DNA of 17,024 nt from positions 1 to 17,024 of the forward strand of contig RFPW01000029.1 of the NCBI GenBank assembly GCA_009925965.1, read 5' to 3'. The notes below the pieces were generated by a model that did no database searches, was not told the origin of the DNA, and saw nothing but the letters and a program-made list of their open reading frames with translations. This document shows positions 1 through 7,621 of the stretch, piece by piece. Both the position numbers and the translations under genes were made by a program. Origin of the DNA: Betaproteobacteria bacterium. GTDB lineage: Bacteria; Pseudomonadota; Gammaproteobacteria; Burkholderiales; Burkholderiaceae_E. Each line of letters begins with the position of its first letter. The first letter of the stretch is position 1.

Positions 1-389
1 GTGACGCCATCCTTTTCGATCATGCGTTTGCCGAGCGCGCGCGCTGCGTCGGTCTTGGTCTGGGTGTCGCCTGTCACGTACTCGACTTTCTTGCCGAGGA
101 TGCCGTTCCCTTTGAGAGCAAGCGGTTTCATCGTTTTGAGCATGCCGCCATCGCCTTCGCCGTTGATATGCTTAACGGCGAGTTCGTAGGCCCGAAGTTC
201 ATCTGCACCTTCGTCAGCGTAAGCTCCGGTTTGAGGTACGGTGAACCCAAATTTGACTGTTGCACTCTTGCCCGGGTCATTGCGGAAATCGTTAGCCCAG
301 GCATTCTTCACGTAGAAGGAAGGGGCGACAGCGGAGGCGCTGAAGCCGGCCACTGATTTGAGGACTTTGCGGCGTGAATCGTTTTGCAT
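1..389 (-). CDS. ABC transporter substrate-binding protein, branched-chain amino acid/urea type (N-terminal part)
   Basis: Partial gene, cut by the window edge; about 129 residues are visible from an ATG at 389. The start is supported by GGAG five bases upstream (read on the minus strand). The N-terminus has a twin-arginine-like signal (SRRKVLK, residues 5-11) followed by a weakly hydrophobic stretch, so export by Tat is plausible. The mature start, KFGFTVPQTGAYADEGADEL, followed by the segment AYELAVKHING, resembles the first beta-alpha unit of type I periplasmic binding proteins that serve branched-chain amino acid, urea or amide ABC transporters. The ligand cannot be read from this fragment. 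It is transcribed divergently from glcD and shares a 152-nt intergenic region with it. No permease or ATPase gene is visible because the gene runs out of the window. Confidence 0.82.
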   Translation of the reverse strand, partial: MQNDSRRKVLKSVAGFSASAVAPSFYVKNAWANDFRNDPGKSATVKFGFTVPQTGAYADEGADELRAYELAVKHINGEGDGGMLKTMKPLALKGNGILGKKVEYVTGDTQTKTDAARALGKRMIEKDGV

Positions 390-541
390 AATGTCTCCGT
401 CCAGACTGTGAGGCGATTTGTCGTGAAAAAAGTCAACAATCCGTGAGTCTCTACGTAAGCCCCAATGATTACAATCTTTTGGATATCGGGATTACCCTAA
501 GTGGGCTTGTTTTTTGATTGTTTATCCTTCGCGAGGTTTGG
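390..541. promoter_or_regulatory. Divergent intergenic region between the substrate-binding protein gene and glcD
   Basis: These 152 bases separate two divergent transcription units and must hold both promoters. The stretch is clearly more AT-rich than its surroundings, with runs such as GTGAAAAAAGTCAAC (about 424-438) and TTGTTTTTTGATTG (about 508-520). A minus-strand TTGACT lies near 431-436 and a plus-strand TACAAT near 470-476, but neither has a convincing partner at 16-18 bp, so I do not assign promoters. No clear inverted repeat for a GlcC-type regulator was seen. Confidence 0.4.
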
Positions 542-2056
542 ATGATTCTGGCGGAAGCAACGACACACGGTCCGCTAGCGCCACAGCGCCCGGTCGACCC
601 AGGCCGCCAATTTCAGGTTGCGGCAGCTCTTCAGTCGGCATTGCCGCCTCACTGTGTACTTTGGCGGGACGAAGACACGCGACCCTACGAGTGCGACGGG
701 CTATCCATGTACCGCCAGCTACCCATGGTGGTCGCCCTGCCCGAGACCGAACAGCACGTAATTCAGGTCCTGAAGATCTGCCGCGACCTCGCGGTACCCG
801 TCGTCGCACGTGGCGCTGGAACGGGACTTTCGGGTGGGGCCATGCCCCATGCCGAAGGCGTTTTGCTGGGGATGGCCAAGTTCAACCGGATTACCCAGGT
901 CGACCCGATCGCCCGAACGGCGACGGTACAGCCCGGCGTTCGTAATCTCGCCATCAGTGAGGCTGCGGCCCCCTTTGGACTCTACTACGCGCCTGACCCC
1001 TCGTCGCAGATTGCCTGCAGCATCGGCGGCAACATTGCCGAGAACTCGGGCGGTGTGCATTGTTTGAAGTATGGTTTGACCGTTCATAACGTGCTTCGGG
1101 CCCGCGTGGTGACAATTGATGGGGAGGTCATCGAACTCGGCGGACTGACCCCCGATGCACCAGGGCTCGATTTGCTTGCGCTTTACGTCGGCTCTGAGGG
1201 AATGCTGGGGGTGTTGACCGAAGCCACCGTCCGGCTGGTGCCCAAGCCCAAGCTGGCCCGAGTCATCATGGCCTCATTCGCCACGGTCGAGGCCGCAGGG
1301 GATGCGGTGAATGCCGTGATTTCCGCTGGCATCATTCCCGCGGGCCTGGAAATGATCGATCGCAAGGGCGTTGCCATGGTCGAGCCCTTTGCTAAGGCGG
1401 GATACGACCTCGACGCGGCGGCCATTTTGCTCTGCGAATCCGATGGCACCCCCGAAGAAGTCGCCGAAGAAATCGCCCACATGCAGCAGGTCTTTGAGCA
1501 GGCCGGTGCGACGCGCTTTGCAGTGTCGCGCGATGAGTCCGAGCGCCTAAGGTTTTGGGCTGGCCGAAAGAACGCCTTCCCCGCTGCCGGCCGCGTTTCG
1601 CCGGATTATTATTGTATGGACGGGACGATCCCACGCAAACGCCTGGGTGAGGTTCTGAATGCGATCGCGGTCATGGAAGAGCGTTATCAGTTGCGCTGTG
1701 CCAACGTGTTTCACGCGGGCGACGGCAACCTCCATCCGCTCATCTTGTTTGATGCAAACGATCGGGATGAGCTGGCGCGCGCCGATGCGTTTGGGGTCGA
1801 AATTCTGGAATTGTGCGTGGCCGTTGGCGGAACAGTCACGGGCGAACATGGTGTCGGCATCGAGAAGATCAACCAGATGTGCTCACAGTTCTCAAGAGAA
1901 GAATTGGATTACTTTCTCGCGGTGAAGAAGGCATTCGACCCACTGGCCCTGCTCAACCCAGAAAAGCTGATTCCAACCTTGCACCGCTGCGCGGAGTACG
2001 GGCGCATGCGTGTGCATGGCGGTCAGTTACCGTTTGCTGATTTGCCCCGGTTCTGA
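542..2056 (+). CDS. glcD: Glycolate oxidase, FAD-binding subunit GlcD
   Basis: GlcD is the catalytic flavoprotein subunit of glycolate oxidase, which oxidises glycolate (and often D-lactate) to glyoxylate and passes electrons through GlcE/GlcF to the respiratory chain. The start is the ATG at 542, preceded by GAGG with 5-nt spacing; this gives 504 aa against 499 in E. coli. The frame is open 24 nt further upstream to a TTG, but without a better ribosome site. The vanillyl-alcohol-oxidase-type FAD domain shows the loop RGAGTGLSGGA (residues 90-100) and PDPSSQIACSIGGNIAENSG (151-170). The C-terminal FAD-oxidase domain shows NVFHAGDGNLHP (388-399) and GGTVTGEHGVG (429-439). It is first in a glcD-glcE-glcF operon, one base before glcE. 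The following genes make GlcD much more likely than a stand-alone D-lactate dehydrogenase. Confidence 0.95.
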   Translation: MILAEATTHGPLAPQRPVDPGRQFQVAAALQSALPPHCVLWRDEDTRPYECDGLSMYRQLPMVVALPETEQHVIQVLKICRDLAVPVVARGAGTGLSGGAMPHAEGVLLGMAKFNRITQVDPIARTATVQPGVRNLAISEAAAPFGLYYAPDPSSQIACSIGGNIAENSGGVHCLKYGLTVHNVLRARVVTIDGEVIELGGLTPDAPGLDLLALYVGSEGMLGVLTEATVRLVPKPKLARVIMASFATVEAAGDAVNAVISAGIIPAGLEMIDRKGVAMVEPFAKAGYDLDAAAILLCESDGTPEEVAEEIAHMQQVFEQAGATRFAVSRDESERLRFWAGRKNAFPAAGRVSPDYYCMDGTIPRKRLGEVLNAIAVMEERYQLRCANVFHAGDGNLHPLILFDANDRDELARADAFGVEILELCVAVGGTVTGEHGVGIEKINQMCSQFSREELDYFLAVKKAFDPLALLNPEKLIPTLHRCAEYGRMRVHGGQLPFADLPRF

Positions 2057-2057
2057 G

Positions 2058-3170
2058 ATGTCCGAGACCGTTTTGAATCGTCTGCGCGAGCAGGTATTGG
2101 CCGCCAGTGCGACCGGTACGACATTGACCCCGATAGGCGGTGGAACCAAAGCCTTCTATGGCAATCGCGGAATGGAGCCCTCGCCCTCTGAGCCCCAGCC
2201 CATCTCCACCCGTGAACTGACGGGGATCGTGGCGTACGAGCCCAGTGAACTGGTGGTGGTCGCTCGCGCGGGCACGAGCCTCTCGGAACTCGAGGCCGCC
2301 CTGGCCGAACGTGGGCAGATGCTCGGCTTTGAGCCACCACATTTTGGCCCTGGTGCCACGATCGGCGGGTGTGTGGCGGCAGGTCTTTCGGGCCCTCGCC
2401 GAATGGCTGCGGGTGCCGTGCGCGATTTTGTCCTGGGTGTCCGTCTGCTAGATTCGAACGGATTGACGCTCTCGTTTGGCGGGCAGGTGATGAAGAATGT
2501 CGCTGGCTACGATGTGGCGCGATTGATGGCCGGCTCCCTTGGAACCTTGGGATTGTTGACCGAGGTTTCCCTGAAAGTCCTACCTCGTCCCGCGGCTGAA
2601 TCGACGCTTGAATTACCCATGACGCAGGCAGAGGCTTTACTGGCGTTCGATCGCTGGTCGGGCCAGCCCCTACCAATTTCGGCAATGACCTGGTTTGATG
2701 GGGTCGCATCGATCCGATTGTCAGGCGCTCGCGCTGCGGTGCATGCCGCGCTGCAAGAGCTTGGTCGGGGCCAGGCGGCCGTAGATCCCACGTTGGCGCA
2801 GGCGTTTTGGGCTTCGTTACGAGAACAGATCCATCCGTTCTTTGAAGGGCCGACAGCGCCCGAGAAGACCCTCTGGCGTCTGGCCTTACCCGCCCGCGTG
2901 GCACCGCTTCAGGTCCCGGGGGCGGCGTCGACTTTGATCGAGTGGGGCGGGGCCCAGCGCTGGGTCTACAGCGCCGCAGACCCGTTAGAAATTCGATCGA
3001 TCGTTGCAGGCGTTGGCGGGCATTCGACAAGGTTTCGCTCGCCGGGGGCGTCAGCCGATGGCGTATTTTCTCCACTGCCGCCCGCGCTGCTGAAGATCCA
3101 TCGCAACCTTAAGAACGCCTTCGATCCGCAGGGCCTGTTCAACCCCGGACGTCTTCACCCTCAGGCTTGA
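2058..3170 (+). CDS. glcE: Glycolate oxidase, FAD-binding subunit GlcE
   Basis: GlcE is the second flavoprotein subunit of glycolate oxidase and acts with GlcD and GlcF. The protein is 370 aa from the ATG at 2058, one base after the glcD stop; E. coli GlcE is 350 aa. It is a short version of the same FAD-binding fold. The phosphate-binding loop PIGGGTK is at residues 25-31, GPGATIGGCVAAGLSGPRR follows near 97-115, and GGQVMKNVAGYDVARLMAGS with SLGTLGLLTEVSLKVLP lies in the middle. The C-terminus ends with NAFDPQGLFNPGRL, the usual family ending. An upstream in-frame start inside glcD is possible, but it would extend into the glcD coding sequence without family support. The one-base spacing suggests translation coupled to glcD. 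Confidence 0.95.
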   Translation: MSETVLNRLREQVLAASATGTTLTPIGGGTKAFYGNRGMEPSPSEPQPISTRELTGIVAYEPSELVVVARAGTSLSELEAALAERGQMLGFEPPHFGPGATIGGCVAAGLSGPRRMAAGAVRDFVLGVRLLDSNGLTLSFGGQVMKNVAGYDVARLMAGSLGTLGLLTEVSLKVLPRPAAESTLELPMTQAEALLAFDRWSGQPLPISAMTWFDGVASIRLSGARAAVHAALQELGRGQAAVDPTLAQAFWASLREQIHPFFEGPTAPEKTLWRLALPARVAPLQVPGAASTLIEWGGAQRWVYSAADPLEIRSIVAGVGGHSTRFRSPGASADGVFSPLPPALLKIHRNLKNAFDPQGLFNPGRLHPQA

Positions 3171-3174
3171 ATGC

Positions 3175-4530
3175 ATGGAAACTCACCTCGCTGATTGGTT
3201 GCAGGGCACGCGGGATGGCGACGAAGCAGAAGCGATTTTGCGCCGTTGCGTGCATTGCGGTTTTTGCACCGCGACCTGCCCAACGTATCAACTGCTAGGC
3301 GATGAACTCGATGGGCCACGTGGCCGGATCTATCTGATCAAACAGGTCGTCGAAGGGGTCAAACCGACGGCCGCGACCCAATTGCATCTTGACCGCTGTC
3401 TGACGTGCCGTAACTGCGAAACGACGTGTCCCTCGGGCGTCGAATATGGGCGTCTGATTGATATTGGCCGGCGCCTCGTGGATGCGCAGGTCGAGCGCCC
3501 AGCAGCCCAGCGCGCGGTGCGCGGATTGCTGCAAGAGACATTGACCCGCCGCTGGGTCTTTGATCCGGCGATGCGGGTTGGACAGGCCGTCCGTGAGGTG
3601 TTGCCCGCGACCCTCAAGGCGAAGGTCCCTGCGCGTCGCAGTCCGGGTGTCTGGCCCACGAAGGTCGCGGGTGACGCTACCGTTCAGCGACGTGTTTTCC
3701 TGATCAATAGCTGCGTACAGCCCGCGATGATGCCGTCGATCGATGCCGCGACTGCGCGTGTTTTGGCGGCCATTGGCGTGAACGTCTCGTACGCCCAGGA
3801 ATCAGGATGTTGCGGTGCAATTCGCCATCATCTCGATGATCACAACGGGGCGTTGGAAGACGCCCGGCGCAATGTTGATGCGTGGTTCCCAGCCCTGGAA
3901 GCCCAGGCCGTGGAAGCGATCGTGGTGAACGCCTCGGGGTGTGGTGCGGTGGTCAAAGAGTATGGACATTGGCTGGCCGATGATCCTGCCTACGCGGATC
4001 GCGCCCAGCGCGTGTCGGAATCGGTTCGCGATCTGGGTGAGTTTTTGGCAACAGAAGCTGATCGCTTGGGCGATCTGATTGGATCAAGCCACTCTGGCAA
4101 AGAGGGCGCAGGCCCTTCAGCCGCCAGGCCCCAGCGGATCGCTTTTCATCCGCCCTGCACCCTGCAACACGGGCAAAAATTGGGTGGTGTCGTCGAAGCG
4201 CTTTTAGACCGATTATTGGACCGTTTGGCCGACCGTGCCGCCACACTCACGGCCGATCCCAAGGCCGATGGGTTGGCTGGTAGTCCGGTCGCCAAGCGGG
4301 TGGCCTTCTCGGAGGCTCACCTGTGCTGTGGATCGGCTGGGACTTACTCGGTGCTTCAGCCTGAAATTTCGGGCCGGCTACGCGACCGAAAACTGGCCAA
4401 TATCGATATCAGCCAGCCCGATCTGATCCTGTCGGCCAATCTCGGTTGCATCACGCATCTGCAGAACGGGACCGTGACGCCGATCCAACACTGGGTTGAG
4501 TGGCTGGATGGCCTTATTCAATCGCCTTGA
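3175..4530 (+). CDS. glcF: Glycolate oxidase, iron-sulfur subunit GlcF
   Basis: GlcF is the electron-transfer subunit that connects the flavin subunits to the membrane quinone pool. The N-terminal ferredoxin-like domain carries two 4Fe-4S motifs: C25-x2-C28-x2-C31-x3-C35-P and C75-x2-C78-x2-C81-x3-C85-P. The rest holds two CCG-type cysteine-rich domains, with ESGCCGA at about residues 210-215 and HLCCGSAG at about 382-389. The start is the ATG at 3175, four bases after glcE. At 451 aa it is longer than the about 407 aa of E. coli GlcF. The excess lies largely between about residues 295 and 380, in a variable region containing an LLDRLLDRLADR stretch. Its last 17 nt overlap the 3' end of the convergent pntB gene. 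It is probably a peripheral protein on the cytoplasmic side of the inner membrane. Confidence 0.95.
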   Translation: METHLADWLQGTRDGDEAEAILRRCVHCGFCTATCPTYQLLGDELDGPRGRIYLIKQVVEGVKPTAATQLHLDRCLTCRNCETTCPSGVEYGRLIDIGRRLVDAQVERPAAQRAVRGLLQETLTRRWVFDPAMRVGQAVREVLPATLKAKVPARRSPGVWPTKVAGDATVQRRVFLINSCVQPAMMPSIDAATARVLAAIGVNVSYAQESGCCGAIRHHLDDHNGALEDARRNVDAWFPALEAQAVEAIVVNASGCGAVVKEYGHWLADDPAYADRAQRVSESVRDLGEFLATEADRLGDLIGSSHSGKEGAGPSAARPQRIAFHPPCTLQHGQKLGGVVEALLDRLLDRLADRAATLTADPKADGLAGSPVAKRVAFSEAHLCCGSAGTYSVLQPEISGRLRDRKLANIDISQPDLILSANLGCITHLQNGTVTPIQHWVEWLDGLIQSP

Positions 4531-5980
4531 CCATGTCCTCGACGACTTTTTTGGCGTCACCAAAGACCATCATCGTCCGGTCCAGATAAAACAATTCGTT
4601 ATCAAGACCGGCATAGCCTGAGGCCATCGATCGTTTATTGACAATGATTGTGCGGGCCTTGTATGCCTCCAGGATCGGCATTCCAGCGATCGCGCTTTGC
4701 GGATCGTTCTTGGCCGCAGGGTTGACGACGTCATTCGCGCCCAACACCAGGACGACATCGGTCTGGCCAAATTCCGGGTTGATGTCTTCCATCTCGACCA
4801 CCTGCTCATAGGGCACCTCGGCCTCTGCCAGCAGAACATTCATGTGCCCTGGCATCCGCCCAGCGACCGGGTGAATCGCATAGCGCACGTTGACGCCGCG
4901 GTGGGTGAGTTTTTCAGCCAGTTCCTTAAGAGCATGCTGGGCCCGGGCAACCGCCAATCCATAACCAGGCACGATGATCACGCTCTCGGCATTGCCCAGC
5001 AGAAAAGCGGCATCGTCGGGCGAGCCGCTGCGGACATTGCGCTGGACACCATCGGCCCCACCGGCCGCAGGATTCGTGGCCTCTCCACCAAAGCCGCCCA
5101 GGATGACGTTGAAAAACGAGCGGTTCATCGCCTTGCACATGATGTAACTCAGGATTGCACCTGAACTACCCACGAGTGAACCCGCGACAATCAACATCGC
5201 GTTGTTGAGTGAGAACCCAATGCCGGCCGCCGCCCATCCCGAATAACTATTGAGCATCGAGACGACCACGGGCATATCCGCTCCGCCAATCGGAATGATG
5301 ATCAGAACGCCAAGGATGAAAGCGATCAGCATCATGGCCAGGAATGGAACCCATGCCGGTTCGACGCCGGGGGCGAAGGCATAGATCAGTCCTAGCCCGA
5401 TCATCGCGATCGCCAGCACGAGATTGAGCACATGCTGCCCAGGGAAAACCACCGGGGCGCCCTGGAAAAGCCGGAACTTGTACTTTCCCGACAACTTGCC
5501 GAAGGCGATGACCGAGCCCGAGAAGGTGATTGCCCCGATCGCAGTTCCGAGGAATAGTTCGATGCGGTTACCGAGTGGAATCGCGTCACCACCGAGCTTG
5601 ACGATGCCTAAAGCACGGGGTTCCGATACGGCTGCGACGGCAATACAGACGGCTGCCAGGCCGATCAGCGAATGCATGAGCGCAACCAGCTCAGGCATCT
5701 TGGTCATTTCCACGCGATTGGCAGCGACCGCCCCAATGCCACCCCCCACGATCAAAGCGCCAAACAGCAGGGCAAGGCCATTGGGAAGGTGGGCGGCCGC
5801 CTCGGGCGTAGTCGCCATCTGGGTGATGGCAGCCAGGGTCGTGACGATTGCGATCGCCATCCCAGCCATGCCGAAGGCGTTGCCACGACGGGCCGTCGTT
5901 GGGTGGGAAAGTCCTTTGAGCGCCTGGATCAGACAGACCGACGCCACCAAATACAACAGTGCAACCAGATTAGCGTTCAT
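4514..5980 (-). CDS. pntB: NAD(P) transhydrogenase subunit beta PntB
   Basis: PntB is the beta subunit of proton-translocating transhydrogenase, which reduces NADP+ with NADH using the proton gradient. The protein is 488 aa, close to the usual about 460. The N-terminal 280 residues are strongly hydrophobic with many membrane helices (domain II). They include ALMHSLIGLAA with H103, equivalent to the conserved membrane histidine of the proton channel, and PIGGADMPVVVSMLNSYSGW (230-249). The C-terminal domain III binds NADP(H): VPGYGLAVARAQHAL (337-351), PVAGRMPGHMNVLLAEAEVP (371-390), and VLGANDVVNPAA (412-423). The ATG at 5980 overlaps the pntAb stop by 4 nt (ATGA) and has GGAG seven bases upstream. 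The gene ends 17 nt inside the opposite-strand glcF. Confidence 0.97.
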   Translation of the reverse strand: MNANLVALLYLVASVCLIQALKGLSHPTTARRGNAFGMAGMAIAIVTTLAAITQMATTPEAAAHLPNGLALLFGALIVGGGIGAVAANRVEMTKMPELVALMHSLIGLAAVCIAVAAVSEPRALGIVKLGGDAIPLGNRIELFLGTAIGAITFSGSVIAFGKLSGKYKFRLFQGAPVVFPGQHVLNLVLAIAMIGLGLIYAFAPGVEPAWVPFLAMMLIAFILGVLIIIPIGGADMPVVVSMLNSYSGWAAAGIGFSLNNAMLIVAGSLVGSSGAILSYIMCKAMNRSFFNVILGGFGGEATNPAAGGADGVQRNVRSGSPDDAAFLLGNAESVIIVPGYGLAVARAQHALKELAEKLTHRGVNVRYAIHPVAGRMPGHMNVLLAEAEVPYEQVVEMEDINPEFGQTDVVLVLGANDVVNPAAKNDPQSAIAGMPILEAYKARTIIVNKRSMASGYAGLDNELFYLDRTMMVFGDAKKVVEDMVKAIE

Positions 5981-6297
5981 GCTGCGTCTCCGCCCTTGGC
6001 CGCCTTGGGTTCTTTGCGCCGGAACATCTCCAGCATGCGCCGCGTGACCAGGAAGCCGCCAAAAACATTGACCGCGGCGAGTGCGACCGCGAGGGTGCCC
6101 ATGGTTTGGCCCACCGGGCCTTCGGTGAGTGCGGCTGCCAACATCGCGCCAACGATCACGATCGCCGAAATGGCATTGGTCACCGCCATCAACGGCGTAT
6201 GCAGGGCGGGGGTAACGTTCCAGACCACGTGGTAGCCGACGTAAATGGCCAGCACAAAAATGATCAGATTGGTCACGCCGGGGCTGAGCGCATCCAT
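5977..6297 (-). CDS. pntAB: NAD(P) transhydrogenase subunit alpha, membrane part PntAb
   Basis: This small membrane subunit of 106 aa corresponds to the C-terminal membrane segment of one-piece PntA. In many bacteria alpha is split into a soluble NAD(H)-binding protein and this small membrane protein. It has three clear hydrophobic segments: LIIFVLAIYVGYHVVW (about residues 12-27), AISAIVIVGAMLAAAL (about 43-58), and GTLAVALAAVNVFGGFLV (about 67-84). The family hallmark TPLMAVTNAISAIV is present at about 34-47. The C-terminal tail MLEMFRRKE is charged. The ATG at 6297 has GGAG seven bases upstream. The stop overlaps the pntB start by 4 nt, so the two membrane subunits are probably made in equal amounts. 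A 56-nt spacer separates it from pntAa. Confidence 0.95.
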   Translation of the reverse strand: MDALSPGVTNLIIFVLAIYVGYHVVWNVTPALHTPLMAVTNAISAIVIVGAMLAAALTEGPVGQTMGTLAVALAAVNVFGGFLVTRRMLEMFRRKEPKAAKGGDAA

Positions 6298-6353
6298 GGG
6301 TTTTCTCCGGGGGTACTTAAGGGGTTGCGCGCGACAAAAAAGGATCGGGGGGA

Positions 6354-7481
6354 TCAGGCGCGCAAGACCACACCGTCACGGCACACCAGTACCGCGCGGA
6401 CAATTTCATCATCGGTATCGATGTGCAGGCTGCCCTGCGCATCAATGACGAGCTTAAGGAAGTCGAGCACGTTGCGCGCATACAGTGCGCTGGCATCCGC
6501 GGCGAGCATGGCGGGCAAATTAGTTTCTCCGACGATGACGATGCCATGGCGAACCACGGTACGGTCAGCTGCAGACGATTCGCAGTTGCCGCAGACGCCG
6601 TCAGCGCCTCGGCCGGCCGCCATGTCGACGATGACCGCGCCTGCCCGCATTGCCGCAACCATCGCATCGGTTACGAGCAATGGCGCGGCGCGGCCCGGTA
6701 TCAGCGCGGTGGTGATCACTACATCGGCCAGCGCAACCCGCTCAGCGACCAACACACTTTGACGGCGCTTGTAATCATCGCCCATCTCGCGCGCGTACCC
6801 ACCTTGACCTTTGGCCAGGGTGGCTTCTTCGGCGGTCAACGGGACTTCGACGAACTTGGCGCCGAGGGACTCGACCTGTTCTTTGACATCGGGGCGAACA
6901 TCAAAGGCTTCGACAACCGCGCCCAGCCGTTTGGCCGTCGCAATTGCCTGCAGTCCAGCTACGCCCGCGCCCAATATCAAGACGCGCGCAGCCTTGACCG
7001 TACCGGCTGCCGTCATCAACATCGGAAAAAAGCGTGGGTAAACATTCGAAGCAATCAGCACTGCCTTGTAGCCGGCAATGTTGGCTTGGCTCGACAGCAC
7101 GTCCAGGCTCTGCGCACGGGTAATCCGTGGGGCAGCTTCCAGCGCAAAAGCAGTCAGGCCGGCCGCGGCCATCGCATCGAGTCCGTGTCGGTCGAACGGG
7201 TCCAACATCCCGACCACGGCCGCACCACGCCGCATGTGATTAAGCTCCGCCGCTTGGGGCGATCGCACTTTGAGTACGAGGTCGCAATTCAGCGCCGCTT
7301 CGGGGGCAACGATCTCGGCACCGGCTGCCGCATAGGCGGCATCCGTCTGGGCCGCAGGCAATCCAGCCCCGCCCTGAACCAGGACCTGATGGCCTCCGGC
7401 GACCAATTTTTTGACCGTTTCCGCCGTTCCCGCCACCCTGACTTCGCCGGGGCGCGTTTCGGTCGGAATGCCGATACGCAT
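6354..7481 (-). CDS. pntAA: NAD(P) transhydrogenase subunit alpha, NAD(H)-binding part PntAa
   Basis: This is the soluble NAD(H)-binding domain I of transhydrogenase, related to alanine dehydrogenase. I choose the ATG at 7481 (375 aa, MRIGIPTE), because it has a perfect AAGGAG six bases upstream. An in-frame ATG at 7499 would add six residues but lies upstream of that ribosome site. The N-terminus IPTETRPGEVRVA fits the AlaDh/PNT family. The loop near SSQANIAGYKAV (130-141) corresponds to the mobile/contact loop. The Rossmann motif VLILGAGVAGLQAIATAKRLG spans about 167-187, with GAGVAG at 171-176. Toward the C-terminus are TTALIPGRAAPLL, VIVDMAAGRGADG and VGETNLPAML. It is the first gene of pntAa-pntAb-pntB and faces mnmA across a 140-nt divergent gap. 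Confidence 0.96.
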   Translation of the reverse strand: MRIGIPTETRPGEVRVAGTAETVKKLVAGGHQVLVQGGAGLPAAQTDAAYAAAGAEIVAPEAALNCDLVLKVRSPQAAELNHMRRGAAVVGMLDPFDRHGLDAMAAAGLTAFALEAAPRITRAQSLDVLSSQANIAGYKAVLIASNVYPRFFPMLMTAAGTVKAARVLILGAGVAGLQAIATAKRLGAVVEAFDVRPDVKEQVESLGAKFVEVPLTAEEATLAKGQGGYAREMGDDYKRRQSVLVAERVALADVVITTALIPGRAAPLLVTDAMVAAMRAGAVIVDMAAGRGADGVCGNCESSAADRTVVRHGIVIVGETNLPAMLAADASALYARNVLDFLKLVIDAQGSLHIDTDDEIVRAVLVCRDGVVLRA

Positions 7482-7487
7482 GACTAA

Positions 7488-7493
7488 CTCCTT
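7488..7493 (-). promoter_or_regulatory. Ribosome binding site of pntAa
   Basis: Read on the minus strand this is AAGGAG followed by TTAGTC and ATG, a textbook site with 6-nt spacing. It decides the pntAa start at 7481 over the in-frame ATG at 7499. Confidence 0.8.
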
Positions 7494-7621
7494 CTGCATA
7501 GGTTTTGACGGGTCTTATAACACGTGGCGGCAGGCAGAGGCTCGGTGGTGCCCCTGCGCTACGTAGATGCCATTAGACTGAGAACTCGTTAACCTGTGAT
7601 TTTCGCCCGATTCTTATTCGC
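7494..7621. promoter_or_regulatory. Divergent intergenic region pntAa/mnmA
   Basis: This non-coding gap lies between two divergent operons and must contain promoters in both directions. A minus-strand TTATAA lies at about 7514-7519, a possible -10 element for pnt, but I see no good -35 at the right distance. On the plus strand no clear Shine-Dalgarno precedes the mnmA ATG; the last bases are CGATTCTTATTCGC. No strong hairpin or riboswitch-like structure was recognised. Confidence 0.35.

Noticed and set aside
488..516. CCC-x5-GGG followed by a T-run upstream of glcD, like a terminator or attenuator
   Set aside because: The stem is only three base pairs and no leader peptide is evident. It is not supportable as a terminator.
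2023..3075. A 350-residue open frame antisense to glcE
   Set aside because: The translation is rich in Arg, Pro and Ser with no recognisable domain, and it lies wholly opposite a clear GlcE. This is the usual by-product of high-GC coding sequence.
6298..6353. Possible terminator between pntAa and pntAb (minus-strand GATC, C-run, GATC, then TTTTTT)
   Set aside because: The stem would be only four base pairs with a C-only loop, and it would cut an operon whose products form one complex. It is probably chance.
6423..7487. A 354-residue open frame antisense to pntAa
   Set aside because: It mirrors PntAa, shows no domain, and its codon pattern follows the real gene on the other strand.
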